Below, one piece after another: positions 26,451 through 35,463 of a stretch of 64,000 bases of DNA. Origin of the DNA: Planctomycetota bacterium (lineage in GTDB: Bacteria; Planctomycetota; UBA1135; GCA-002686595); NCBI GenBank assembly GCA_016779205.1, contig JADHOC010000008.1:62001-126000 (forward strand). The letters run 5' to 3'. The first letter of the stretch is position 1. Every line of letters starts with the position of its first letter. The notes under the pieces were generated by a model. The model worked only from the letters and a program-made list of their open reading frames with translations. It was not told the origin of the DNA and ran no database searches. Made by a program: the position numbers and the translations under genes.

Positions 26451-27599
26451 GTGCACATTGCCCATGTGATGGAGGCGACGATCGGCGGCACCCGGCGCCA
26501 CCTGGTCGACGTCGCCCACGCGCAGCTCCTGCGCGGAGACACGGTCTCCCTGCTCGTGTCGACCCTGCGGGACCCCGGCTTCGCCGCGGACCTCGTCGCC
26601 CTCGAGGCCGCAGGCGCCACGGTCCGGCGAATCCCGATGGTCCGCGCGATCCGCCCCGCCCGCGACCTCGTCCACCTGCGCCGGATCAAGGCGGCCCTGC
26701 GGGAGCTCCGGCCCGACGTGGTGCACACCCACAGCTCCAAGGCCGGCGTCCTGGGCCGCCGGGCCTCCCTCTCCACGGGGATCGGCGCGCGGGTTCATAC
26801 GCCGCACACCTTCGCGTTCCTCTTCGGCGCCATGTTCGGCCGGGCCAAGCGGGCGGTCTTCCGCTCCATCGAGCGCTCCCTCGCCTCGTCCACCCACCGG
26901 CTGGTGGCCGTCTCGGAGAGCGAGGCGGCGACGATCGCCGCCTCGGGCGTCGTGGACCCCGGCCGGCTGTGCACCGTGCCGAACGGCATCGACCCGGCGC
27001 GGGTCGAAGGCGCCGAGCCCGCGAACCTCGCGGACTTCGGTCTCGACGCGGCGCGACCGGTCGCGGCCGTGGTCGGCCTGCTCTACTCCGCCAAGGGCCA
27101 GGACCTCGCCCTGGAGGCCCTCGCCGAGGAGGGGCTGGAGGGGCTGCAGCTGCTCTTCGTCGGTCCGGGCGATCAGGGGCCGTTGCTGGAGCTGGCGGCG
27201 CGCCTGGGCGTCGAGCGGCGGGTCGCGTTCACCGGGCCGCGGGACGACGTGCCGTCGATCCTCGCCGCCTCGGACTTCCTCGTGCTGCCCTCCCGCTGGG
27301 AGGGCATGCCGTACGTGGTGCTCGAGGCCATGGCTGCCTCGCGTGCGGTGGTCTCGACGCCCGTGGACGGCGCCCGCGACCTCGTGGAAGACGACGTCAC
27401 CGGCTTCCTCGCCTCCGGCGTCTCCGGCGCCGCCCTGGCCGCGGCCATGCGACGGGCGGTCCTCGCCGGCAGCGGACGCCGAGAGCGGCTCGGCGCGGCC
27501 GGGCGGGCGCGCCTGGACGGGGCCCACGATGTGAGCACGATGGCCGAGCGGCTCGACGCCGTGTACCGCGAAGCGCTGGGGGCGTCGGGCAAGCCGTGA
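26451..27599 (+). CDS. GT4-family glycosyltransferase
   Basis: 382 residues with the GT-B fold. The N-terminal domain starts HIAHVMEATIGGTRRHLVDVA and has HTHSSKAGVLGRRAS, a motif found in retaining GT4 enzymes of exopolysaccharide loci. The C-terminal domain has the nucleotide-sugar segment VVGLLYSAKGQDLAL and the E-x7-E motif in EGMPYVVLEAM. No signal peptide, so it acts at the cytoplasmic face on the lipid-linked sugar. Start GTG 26451. Its stop overlaps the next start by 4 bp (GTGA). Donor and acceptor cannot be assigned. Confidence 0.9.
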   Translation: MHIAHVMEATIGGTRRHLVDVAHAQLLRGDTVSLLVSTLRDPGFAADLVALEAAGATVRRIPMVRAIRPARDLVHLRRIKAALRELRPDVVHTHSSKAGVLGRRASLSTGIGARVHTPHTFAFLFGAMFGRAKRAVFRSIERSLASSTHRLVAVSESEAATIAASGVVDPGRLCTVPNGIDPARVEGAEPANLADFGLDAARPVAAVVGLLYSAKGQDLALEALAEEGLEGLQLLFVGPGDQGPLLELAARLGVERRVAFTGPRDDVPSILAASDFLVLPSRWEGMPYVVLEAMAASRAVVSTPVDGARDLVEDDVTGFLASGVSGAALAAAMRRAVLAGSGRRERLGAAGRARLDGAHDVSTMAERLDAVYREALGASGKP

Positions 27600-28732
27600 G
27601 GATCCTGCACGTCCTCACCACCCTCGACGTCGGCGGGGCCGAGATGCACGTGCTCAAGCAGGTGCGCGGCCAGGTCGCCCGCGGGCACGACGTGCGGGTG
27701 AGGTACCTGAAGGGCGAGGGGACGCTGCGCGGAGACTTTCTCGACGCGGGCGCCGAGCGCGTGGAGGCGGCCGCCGCGGGCCCGCTGTTCCCGTGGCGCG
27801 TGCGCGCGGACCTGGGGTGGTGCGACGTGGCGCACTCCCACCTCCTCAAGGCCGACGCCATGATGGCCGTCGCGGCCCGCCTGCTCGGCGCGCGCCGCAA
27901 GCTCATCAGCGGGAAGCACAACGACGAGCAGGTGCTCCGGCGCCCGCTCGTGAGCCGGGTTCACGGTTGGCTCGGGCGCACGCCGGCGCGCACCATCGTG
28001 CTCTCGGATCACGTCGGCCGCTTCATCGAGGAGCACGGCCGCGTGCCTCGGGCGGCGCAATCGCGCGTGTACTACGGCCTCGACCCGGAGCCCTTCGAGC
28101 GCGCGGTCTCGGAGACGGAGGTGGGGGCCCTGCGCGCGGAGCTGGGAATCGACGCCGGGGACGTCGTCTTCCTCTGCGTGGCGCGCTTCGCGCCCCAGAA
28201 GGCCCACGAGATCCTCCTGCAGGCGCTCGCCATCGCACGGCGAAGGGACCCTCGCCTGCGGCTGCTGCTCGTGGGCGACGACCCGTTCGGTGACGGCCGC
28301 CAGCGGGCGGAGGGCGAGGCCCGGCGCCTGGGGCTCTGCGGCGAGGACGGGCGGGGCGCCGCCATCTTCACGGGGATCCGGCGTGACGTGCCGGCGCTCA
28401 TGGCGGCCAGCGATGTCTTCTGTATGGCGTCCAGGTGGGAGGGGCTCGGCCTCGTCTTCCTCGAGGCCATGGCGGCCTCGCGGCCCGTGCTCTCGACCCA
28501 GGTCTCCGCGATCCCCGAGGTCGTGGTGGACGGTGAGACCGGGCGGCTCGTGCCCCCCGATGACCCGGAGGCCCTCGCCGCGGGGATGCTGGAGCTGGCC
28601 TGCGACGACGCGCTCCGGTCCCGGCTCGGAGCCGCGGGGCACGCGCGGGTGCTGGAGCGATTCGGTCTCGATCGCATGGTCGACGAGACCATCGCGATCT
28701 ACGGGGAGGTCATCTCCCGCTCCAGGCGGTAG
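27596..28732 (+). CDS. GT4-family glycosyltransferase
   Basis: 378 residues with the GT-B fold. The N-terminus RILHVLTTLDVGGAEMHVLKQ carries the Gly-rich acceptor loop. HSHLLKADAMM follows at the position where related enzymes have H-x-H. The C-terminal domain shows VARFAPQKAHEILLQAL, ASDVFCMASRWEGLGLVFLEAM (E-x7-E) and VSAIPEVVVDGETG. Start GTG 27596 overlaps the preceding stop (GTGA), implying coupled translation. It ends the first run of glycan genes; the next gene, 9 nt downstream, is the unrelated PSD1 cytochrome protein. Confidence 0.9.
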   Translation: MRILHVLTTLDVGGAEMHVLKQVRGQVARGHDVRVRYLKGEGTLRGDFLDAGAERVEAAAAGPLFPWRVRADLGWCDVAHSHLLKADAMMAVAARLLGARRKLISGKHNDEQVLRRPLVSRVHGWLGRTPARTIVLSDHVGRFIEEHGRVPRAAQSRVYYGLDPEPFERAVSETEVGALRAELGIDAGDVVFLCVARFAPQKAHEILLQALAIARRRDPRLRLLLVGDDPFGDGRQRAEGEARRLGLCGEDGRGAAIFTGIRRDVPALMAASDVFCMASRWEGLGLVFLEAMAASRPVLSTQVSAIPEVVVDGETGRLVPPDDPEALAAGMLELACDDALRSRLGAAGHARVLERFGLDRMVDETIAIYGEVISRSRR

Positions 28733-28741
28733 TTTCAGGGG

Positions 28742-31700
28742 GTGCTGCTGCTCCCCCTAGTCGCCTCCCTCGCCGCCGCGGGCGCCTCGCCCGAACCGGG
28801 TCGAGGCGACCTGGACTTCGCGCGGGATGTCCGCCCCCTCCTGGCCAGGCGCTGCTTCCCTTGCCACGGCAACGACGAGGAGACCCGTGAGGCCGGGCTG
28901 CGCCTGGACCGCGAGGAGGAGGCGCACCGGGACCGGGACGGCTTCGCGGCGGTGGTCCCCGGAGACCTGGAGGCCTCCGAGCTCTGGGCGCGGGTGAACG
29001 ACGACCTGGATCCGATGCCGCCTGAGGACGCCGGCGCCCCCCTTGACGAGGAGGAGCGCGAGCTCCTGCGTCGCTGGATCGAGGGTGGGGGTGGGTACAC
29101 CCCGCACTGGAGCTTCGCCCCGCCGGTCCGGCCAGCGATCCCCGGCGATCCGCACGCAGGGGAGCACCCCGTGGACGCCTTCGTCCGCGAAGCCCTCGAG
29201 GCCCATGGCCTCGAGCTCTCCCCGCCCGCGGACGATCGGCAGCTGATTCGCCGGCTGAGCCTCGACCTCACGGGCCTCGCGCCCACGCCGCAGTTCGCCG
29301 ACGAGTTCGCGGCCTCGGCGGATCCGGGGAAGCTCGAGCGCGCTGTGGACGCGCTCCTCGACTCGCCCGCCTACGCCGAGCGCTGGGCCGCCGTTTGGCT
29401 GGACCTCGCGCGCTACGCCGACAGCACGGGCCACGGCTCCGACCCCCTGCGCACCATCTGGCGCTACCGCGACTGGGTCATCGACGCCTACGACCGGAAC
29501 CTCCCCTTCGACCAGTTCACGGTGCAGCAGCTGGCGGGCGACCTCCTGCCGGATGCGAACATGGACACCCGGCTGGCCACGGCGTTCCACCGGAACACGA
29601 TGACCAACACGGAGGGCGGGACCGACGACGAGGAGTTCCGCGTGCTGGCCGTGAAGGACCGGGTCAACACGACCATGGAGGTCTGGATGGGCGTCACGGC
29701 AGGCTGCGCCGAGTGCCACAGCCACAAGTACGACCCCGTCAGCCACGAGGAGTACTACGAGCTCTTCGACATCTTCAACCAGACCGCGGACACGGACCGC
29801 GGCGACGATCGGCCGCGCCTCGCGACGCCGACCCCCGAGCAGGCGGGCGAGAAGGCGCGCCTCGACGCCGAGCTCGCGCGCCTCGACCGCGAGCTCGCCA
29901 CGGCGGAGGTGGACGTGGATGCGGGCGTCGGCCGCATGCTGGAGGCCGAGCGCTTCTGGGGAGCGGTCGAGCAGCGAATCGCCCGGCGGTCGATCCGGGA
30001 GGAGGCCGGGGAGGGCACCCGGGTGGACGTCCTCGAGGTCGACGCGACCCCGCCCGCCGGTGACGGTCCGGTGGGCCTGCGCCTCACGGCGCTGGCCTCG
30101 CCGTCGCTGCCGGGCGGCGGGCCCGGGGAGAGCCCCGGCAACGGAAACTTCGTGGTGACGGACCTGCGCGTCGCCCGCGAGACGGCCGGGCCCGCGCCCG
30201 TGGCCTCGGCGGTCCGCATCGAGCTCTCCGGTCCGGGCCGCATCCTCTCCCTGGCGGAGGTGGAGGTGCTCGACGCCGGCGGGACCAACCTCGCCCTCGG
30301 CGGGCGCGCGACCCAGTCCTCCACCGGCTTCAACGGTCCGCCCCAGCTCGCGGTGGACGGCAACAACAGCGGCGTCTACGAGGACGGTTCGGTGACCCAC
30401 ACGGCCACCGAGCGCGACCCCTGGTGGGAGGTGACGCTGGCCGCGCCGGCGCCGATCCACGGCCTCCGGGTCTGGAGCCGCACCGACGGGGACCTGGAGC
30501 TCCGGCTCGAGGGCTTCGTGGTGGTGCTCCTCGACGGGACGGGCGAGCCCCTCCTGCGCACCGCGCCGTGGCCCGTGCCGAACCCCGTGGCCGAGGCGCG
30601 CTTCGGCGAGGGAGGGGCCATCCCGCTCCTCGTCCGCCCCGGCTCCGCGAGCTTCGAGCAGGCGAACTTCGGGGTCGCGGCGGCGCTGGACCTTGACCCC
30701 AAGACCGGCTGGGCCATCGGGCCTCGGCAGGGCGTGGATCACGCGGCCATCTTCCAGCTCCCCGCCCAGCAGTCGGACCCGGATGGCGGCCTGCGGCTGC
30801 GGGTGACCGTCGCCCAGGAGTGGGGCTCGAACCACACGATCCGGGACCTGCGCCTCGGGGTGGGCCGCGGCGCCCGCGTACCGCTTGCGATTCCCGCCGA
30901 CGTCCGCGGCCCCCTGGCCCGCCGCGCCAGGGTCGCGAGCGGGGAGCCCGGGGCGGCGGAGCCCGGCGACGAGGCGAAGCTGGTGTCGTTCCTCCGGGAG
31001 CGTGATCCGCTCCTTGGCGAGGTCCACCAGCGTCGCGCCCAGCTGGCCAAGCAGCTCTCCGACCTCGACGTGGTGACCACGCCGGTGATGGAGGAGCTCC
31101 CCGCGGACCGCCGACGGGAGACCCATGTGATGGTCCGCGGCAACTTCCTGCAGCGCGGCGAGCAGGTGCACGCCGCGATCCCCGCGGCCTTCGGCGCCCT
31201 GGACCCCGATGCGCCGGTGGACCGGCTGGCCTTCGCGCGCTGGTTGGTGAGCGACGACAACCCGCTCACCGCCCGGGTGACCGTGAACCGCCTCTGGGCG
31301 CGACTGTTTGGTCGTGGCCTGGTGGCCACGGAGGGGGACTTCGGCTCCCAGGGCGCGACGCCCACCCACCCCGAGCTGCTCGATTGGCTGGCGGTGGAGT
31401 TCCGCGAGGGCGGCTGGGACCAGAAGGCCCTGTTGAAGACGATCGTCACCAGCCGGGCCTACCGGCAGGCGTCCGCGGTCCGGCCCGAGACCCTGGAGGC
31501 CGACCCCGACGGGGTCTGGCTCTCCCGCTACCCGCGCCAGCGGCTCGAGGCAGAGATGGTCCGGGACGTGACCCTGCAGGCGGCGGGGCTGCTCTCCCAC
31601 AAGCGCTTCGGCCCATCCGTGTACCCGCCGCAGCCCGAGGGCCTCTGGCAGGCGGCCTTCAACGGGCAGCGGAACTGGCGTGAGAGCATGGGGGAGGATC

Positions 31701-32245
31701 GGTATCGCCGCGGGGTCTATGTCTTCATGCGGAGGACGATCCCGTACCCGATGCTCGCGACCTTCGACGCGCCGAGCCGCGAGGCCTGCACCGTGTGCCG
31801 GACGCCCACGAACACGCCGCTGCAGGCGTTCGTCACCCTCAACGACCCCGCGTTCCTGGAGCCCGCCCGCGTGCTCGGCGCCCGCTACGCCCATCGGGCC
31901 ACCACCGGGGCGAGGTGGAGCCTGGAGCCGGACCGTGTGGTCGGGGAGGGGCCCGAAGGGCTCTCGCGGGCGCTCCTCGAGGAGCTGCTCTCCCACGCGC
32001 TCCAGCGCCCCGCCGGTTCGGAGCAGCTCGACGTGTTGCAGGCGCTCCTGGGCGACGCCCGCGCGGCCTTTGCCGCGGACCCCGAGGCTGCCGGTGAGTT
32101 CGCCGGAGCGGCGGGGGCCTGGTCAACCGGGCTCGACCCCGAGGAGGCCGAGGCGCTCACCGCGGTGGACCCCGTGGACGTCGCGGCGTGGACCGTGGCC
32201 GCGAGCACGGTGCTCAACATGGACAGCTTCCTGACCAAGGAGTGA
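28742..32245 (+). CDS. PSD1-cytochrome/DUF1549/DUF1553 protein with inserted F5/8-type C domain
   Basis: 1167 residues. A signal peptide (LLLPLVASLAAAGAS) is followed by a planctomycete-type cytochrome c domain with C38-F-P-C41-H42. DUF1549 spans about residues 140-350 (RRLSLDLTGLAPTP, RWAAVWLDLARYADSTG). A discoidin-like F5/8 type C domain lies near residues 515-620 (LALGGRATQSSTGFNGPPQL). DUF1553 runs from about residue 826 (DRLAFARWLVSDDNPLTARV) to near residue 1110. This architecture is strongly associated with Planctomycetota and occurs in pairs with DUF1501 proteins, as here. Catabolic roles in polysaccharide degradation have been proposed; the reaction is unknown. Start GTG 28742. The DUF1501 gene starts 3 nt after its stop. 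Confidence 0.92.
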   Translation: MLLLPLVASLAAAGASPEPGRGDLDFARDVRPLLARRCFPCHGNDEETREAGLRLDREEEAHRDRDGFAAVVPGDLEASELWARVNDDLDPMPPEDAGAPLDEEERELLRRWIEGGGGYTPHWSFAPPVRPAIPGDPHAGEHPVDAFVREALEAHGLELSPPADDRQLIRRLSLDLTGLAPTPQFADEFAASADPGKLERAVDALLDSPAYAERWAAVWLDLARYADSTGHGSDPLRTIWRYRDWVIDAYDRNLPFDQFTVQQLAGDLLPDANMDTRLATAFHRNTMTNTEGGTDDEEFRVLAVKDRVNTTMEVWMGVTAGCAECHSHKYDPVSHEEYYELFDIFNQTADTDRGDDRPRLATPTPEQAGEKARLDAELARLDRELATAEVDVDAGVGRMLEAERFWGAVEQRIARRSIREEAGEGTRVDVLEVDATPPAGDGPVGLRLTALASPSLPGGGPGESPGNGNFVVTDLRVARETAGPAPVASAVRIELSGPGRILSLAEVEVLDAGGTNLALGGRATQSSTGFNGPPQLAVDGNNSGVYEDGSVTHTATERDPWWEVTLAAPAPIHGLRVWSRTDGDLELRLEGFVVVLLDGTGEPLLRTAPWPVPNPVAEARFGEGGAIPLLVRPGSASFEQANFGVAAALDLDPKTGWAIGPRQGVDHAAIFQLPAQQSDPDGGLRLRVTVAQEWGSNHTIRDLRLGVGRGARVPLAIPADVRGPLARRARVASGEPGAAEPGDEAKLVSFLRERDPLLGEVHQRRAQLAKQLSDLDVVTTPVMEELPADRRRETHVMVRGNFLQRGEQVHAAIPAAFGALDPDAPVDRLAFARWLVSDDNPLTARVTVNRLWARLFGRGLVATEGDFGSQGATPTHPELLDWLAVEFREGGWDQKALLKTIVTSRAYRQASAVRPETLEADPDGVWLSRYPRQRLEAEMVRDVTLQAAGLLSHKRFGPSVYPPQPEGLWQAAFNGQRNWRESMGEDRYRRGVYVFMRRTIPYPMLATFDAPSREACTVCRTPTNTPLQAFVTLNDPAFLEPARVLGARYAHRATTGARWSLEPDRVVGEGPEGLSRALLEELLSHALQRPAGSEQLDVLQALLGDARAAFAADPEAAGEFAGAAGAWSTGLDPEEAEALTAVDPVDVAAWTVAASTVLNMDSFLTKE

Positions 32246-32248
32246 GCG

Positions 32249-33700
32249 ATGGACCCCACCCAGGAAGACGCCCTCACCAGCACGCGCCGCACGTTCCTCC
32301 AGCGGGGCGTGGGCCTCGGCGCGATCGCCCTCGGCGCCATGGAAGGGGCGGCCGCCCTCGGTCAGGACGGACAGCGGCCCTCGCCGCTCGCGCCCAAGGC
32401 GCCGCCCTTGCCCGCGCGGGCCAAGCGGGTGTTGTACCTCTCCATGGCGGGGGCCCCGCCGCAGCACGACACCTTCGACTTCAAGCCCAAGCTGCAGGAG
32501 CTCGACGGGACCCCGTGCCCGGAGGCGCTCTTCGAGGGCAAGCGCCTGGCCTTCATCAAGGGGCACCCCAAGCTGCTGGCCTCGCCGCACCCCACGACCA
32601 CCGTCGATCCCCTCGGCATCGAGGTGTCGACCCTCCTGCCGGGGTTCCGTGAGTACGCGGCGGACGTGTGCGTGGTGCGGTCCATGCACACCGACCAGTT
32701 CAACCACGCGCCGGCGGACCTCCTCATGTACACGGGGAACGCGGTCAACGGGAAGCCCTCCATGGGGGCGTGGGTCACCTGGGGCCTCGGCTCGATCAAC
32801 CAGAACCTCCCGGGCTTCGTGGTCCTGGGCTCCGGCGGGAGCGATCCCACCGGCGGCAAGGCCCTCTGGTCCAGCGGATTTCTGCCCTCGGAGTACCAGG
32901 GGGTGCGGCTGCGCTCGAAGGGGGACCCCGTGCTCTACGTGAGCGACCCCAAGGGCCTCGCCCGCTCCTCGCGCCGTCGAATGCTGGACGCGCTGCGCCG
33001 GCTGAACGAGCTCGACCATGGCCGCCACGGGGACGACGAGACCCTCGCGCGCGTGGCCCAGTACGAGCTTGCGTACCGCATGCAGATGGAGGTGCCCGAG
33101 GTGACCGACCTCTCGCGGGAGAGTGAGGCCACCCTCACGCGGTACGGGGCGAAGCCAGGCGACGGGTCCTTCGCCAGCAACTGCCTCCTGGCGCGCAATC
33201 TGCTGACCGCCGGGGTCCGCTTCGTCCAGCTCTTTGACTGGGGCTGGGACATCCACGGGACCGGGTCGGGCGACGACCTGGTCACCCAGTTCCCTGCCAA
33301 GTGCCGGGACGTGGATCAGCCCATCGCGGCGCTCATGGCGGACCTCAAGCGCACCGGGTTGCTCGAGGACACGCTCGTGGTGTGGGGCGGTGAGTTCGGC
33401 CGCACGCCGATGCTCGAGGCCCGCGGTGGCTCGAAGTTCCTGGGCCGTGACCACCAGCCGGACGCCTTCAGCATCTGGATGGCCGGCGGCGGCGTGAAGG
33501 CGGGGCACGTCCACGGCTCCACCGATGACCTCGGCGCCGCGGTCCACGAGGACGGGGTCTCCGTGCGGGACCTGCAGGCCACCGTGTTGCACCTGCTCGG
33601 CTTCGACGCGGAGCGCATGCGCTTCCCCTTCCAGGGGCTGGACCAGCGCCTGATCGGCCCCGCCGACGGGCCGAGGGTGGCGCGCGGGGTGCTGGCCTGA
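32249..33700 (+). CDS. Tat-exported DUF1501 protein
   Basis: 483 residues. The N-terminus has a twin-arginine signal (STRRTFLQRG, R13-R14) followed by a hydrophobic stretch with AMEGAAALG, so folded export is expected. The rest matches DUF1501, an alkaline-phosphatase-superfamily-like family: KRVLYLSMAGAPPQHDTFD, then STLLPGFREYAADVCVVRSM, LVVWGGEFGRTPM and DHQPDAFSIWMAGGGVKAG near the end. It forms a translationally close pair with the DUF1549/DUF1553 gene (3-nt gap). The pair probably handles one substrate in the periplasm, but none is known with certainty. The stop overlaps the likely CTG start of truD. Confidence 0.92.
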   Translation: MDPTQEDALTSTRRTFLQRGVGLGAIALGAMEGAAALGQDGQRPSPLAPKAPPLPARAKRVLYLSMAGAPPQHDTFDFKPKLQELDGTPCPEALFEGKRLAFIKGHPKLLASPHPTTTVDPLGIEVSTLLPGFREYAADVCVVRSMHTDQFNHAPADLLMYTGNAVNGKPSMGAWVTWGLGSINQNLPGFVVLGSGGSDPTGGKALWSSGFLPSEYQGVRLRSKGDPVLYVSDPKGLARSSRRRMLDALRRLNELDHGRHGDDETLARVAQYELAYRMQMEVPEVTDLSRESEATLTRYGAKPGDGSFASNCLLARNLLTAGVRFVQLFDWGWDIHGTGSGDDLVTQFPAKCRDVDQPIAALMADLKRTGLLEDTLVVWGGEFGRTPMLEARGGSKFLGRDHQPDAFSIWMAGGGVKAGHVHGSTDDLGAAVHEDGVSVRDLQATVLHLLGFDAERMRFPFQGLDQRLIGPADGPRVARGVLA

Positions 33701-34920
33701 CCGCCACGCCCAGCCAGGAGGGCGCACCGTTCAGCTATCGCGAGCGCCCCGAGGACTTCATCGTCGAGGAGCTCGTGGCGGAGCCCGAGGCCGAGGCGGC
33801 GGATGGAACGCACCTGTGGTTCACGGTGGAGAAGCGGGACGTGTCCACGCCCGCGGCGGCGCGCCGGATCGCGAAGGCGCTGGGGCGGCGAGGGGGAGAG
33901 GTCAGCTTCGCGGGGCGCAAGGACGCCGTCGCCATCACCCGCCAGCGGATGTCCGTGGAGCACGTGGACGTTGACCGGCTCCTCGGCCTCGAGCTCGATG
34001 GTGTGCGGGTGAGCGAGCCCCGCCGGCACCGCCGCAAGCTTCGGCCCGGGGAGCTGCTCGGGAACCGGTTCGAGCTGGTGCTGCGCCGGGTGGCCCCCGG
34101 CGATGTCCCGCGATTGGAGGCCGGCCTTGATGGAATCCGAAGCGAGGGCGTCCCCAACCGCTACGGCGAGCAGCGCTTCGGTCCCGACGGGGAGGGGCTC
34201 GACATCGCCCGGAGCCTCGTGTTCGGGCCGCCCGAGGCCTACCTCGAGGCGCTCGCGCGCGCCGGGCGGCCGGAGCAGCTGGAGGCGTCCCTGGAGCTGA
34301 TCCGAAGGGCGGTGTCGGGCACGAGCGGCGAGCGTCGCCGGGCCGACGAGCTCTGCCCGGAGCTCCCGCTGGACCTCGTGCCCGTGGCCAAGCAGCTCGC
34401 GCGCCGCCGGACGGAGGTGGTGGCGGACCTCGTCGCTGCTGTCCCCCGCAGCTCCCGCGTGTTCCACCTCGCCATCCTCCAGGCCTGGGTCTTCAACCGG
34501 GTCCTGGACCGCAGGGTGGAGGAGGGGAGCTCGGGCCGGGTCCTCACGGGGGACCTCGTGCTGCGGGAGGACGGGCGGCACGGGCACGCCTCGGAGGAGC
34601 GACCGGCGCCCCCGGGGGCCGTCCCCACGGGGCCCATCTGGGCCCCGGCCCTGCGCCTCGCGGAGGGGACGCCGGGGGACATCGAACGGGCGGTCCTGGC
34701 GGAGCAGGGGCTCGGGGATGGCCACCCCGACCAGCCGGGCGGCCTCTCCCCGCGAGGGAGCCGGCGGGACCTGCGGGTCGCGGTCACGGAGGCGGCCCTC
34801 GAGACCTGGGCAGGGGAGCCGGACCAGGGGGCGGTCCGGGTCACCTTCGGGCTCCCCCCGGGGGCCTATGCGACCGTGGTCCTGGACCACCTCCGCGCGG
34901 CGTGTCTCGATCCGGGGTAG
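33697..34920 (+). CDS. truD: tRNA pseudouridine synthase D
   Basis: Makes pseudouridine 13 in tRNA-Glu in Escherichia coli. The family motifs are present: AGRKDAVAITRQRMSV with the catalytic Asp, RPGELLGNRFELVLR and GVPNRYGEQRFG. The first ATG/GTG in frame (GTG 33775) would delete a conserved N-terminal strand encoded at 33727-33774 (APFSYRERPEDFIVEE). The frame stays open to CTG 33697, which overlaps the preceding stop as CTGA with a G-rich run 7 nt upstream. I therefore place the start at CTG 33697 (407 residues); this is unusual and unproven. A function-unrelated neighbour of DUF1501 is odd but co-translation is implied. Confidence 0.8.
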   Translation: MTATPSQEGAPFSYRERPEDFIVEELVAEPEAEAADGTHLWFTVEKRDVSTPAAARRIAKALGRRGGEVSFAGRKDAVAITRQRMSVEHVDVDRLLGLELDGVRVSEPRRHRRKLRPGELLGNRFELVLRRVAPGDVPRLEAGLDGIRSEGVPNRYGEQRFGPDGEGLDIARSLVFGPPEAYLEALARAGRPEQLEASLELIRRAVSGTSGERRRADELCPELPLDLVPVAKQLARRRTEVVADLVAAVPRSSRVFHLAILQAWVFNRVLDRRVEEGSSGRVLTGDLVLREDGRHGHASEERPAPPGAVPTGPIWAPALRLAEGTPGDIERAVLAEQGLGDGHPDQPGGLSPRGSRRDLRVAVTEAALETWAGEPDQGAVRVTFGLPPGAYATVVLDHLRAACLDPG

Positions 34921-34982
34921 TTGGCTGGAACCCGCGGGGACCCGTTGAGCTCGAGGCCTGGCTCGCGCCGATCAACCTCCCG

Positions 34983-35459
34983 ATGGGCCCCCACTCCTCA
35001 GCGACGCACTCGAACCCGTTCAATCCGCCCTCCGCGGACCGGGCCTTCGTGGAGGCGCGGACGGATCGCCGGACCGAGCCCACGCCGCGCCTCTCCGTCC
35101 ATTCGCTGTCCGGCGGGCGCCGGCGCGGCGCGCAGCGCGCGGGGGAGCGGGAGGGGTCGTTCGTGGACACGTACTCGGCCTGGATCTTCCTGTGGATCCT
35201 CTGGGTCGCGGCCATGAACGTGGGGGACAGCTTCTTCACGATCGTGCACCTCCAGGCCGGCGGAGTGGAGGTGAACCCCGTGGCGGCCGCGATGCTCAAG
35301 ACCGGGCGCTTCGGGTTCGTCTTCCTGAAGGCCGCGGTCATCAGCGGGGCGCTGCTGGTGCTGACCGTCCACAAGAACTTCAGCCTCGCGCGGATTGGCC
35401 TGTGGGTCTCGACCATCGCCTACACGGCGCTGGTCATCTACCACCTGACCCTCTTATGA
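34983..35459 (+). CDS. DUF5658-like membrane protein
   Basis: 158 residues from ATG 34983. A cytosolic N-terminus holds the family-like DRRTEPTPRLSVHSLSGGRRRG. Three membrane helices follow (AWIFLWILWVAAMNVGDSFF, FGFVFLKAAVISGALLVLTV, LWVSTIAYTALVIYHLTLL), with GVEVNPVAAAML between helices 1 and 2. This matches DUF5658 from memory; the function is unknown. The frame is open up to 34902 and no ribosome-binding site settles the start. Its stop lies 4 bp from the end of the convergent sulfatase-fold gene. Confidence 0.75.
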   Translation: MGPHSSATHSNPFNPPSADRAFVEARTDRRTEPTPRLSVHSLSGGRRRGAQRAGEREGSFVDTYSAWIFLWILWVAAMNVGDSFFTIVHLQAGGVEVNPVAAAMLKTGRFGFVFLKAAVISGALLVLTVHKNFSLARIGLWVSTIAYTALVIYHLTLL

Positions 35460-35463
35460 TCTC

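Noticed and set aside
28757-31996. 1079-codon minus-strand frame opposite the PSD1/DUF1553 gene
   Set aside because: Low-complexity mirror translation with no recognisable motif, fully inside a well-supported plus-strand gene.
33775-34920. truD starting at GTG 33775
   Set aside because: This start removes a conserved N-terminal strand of TruD; the upstream frame contains it, so CTG 33697 is preferred despite being rare.
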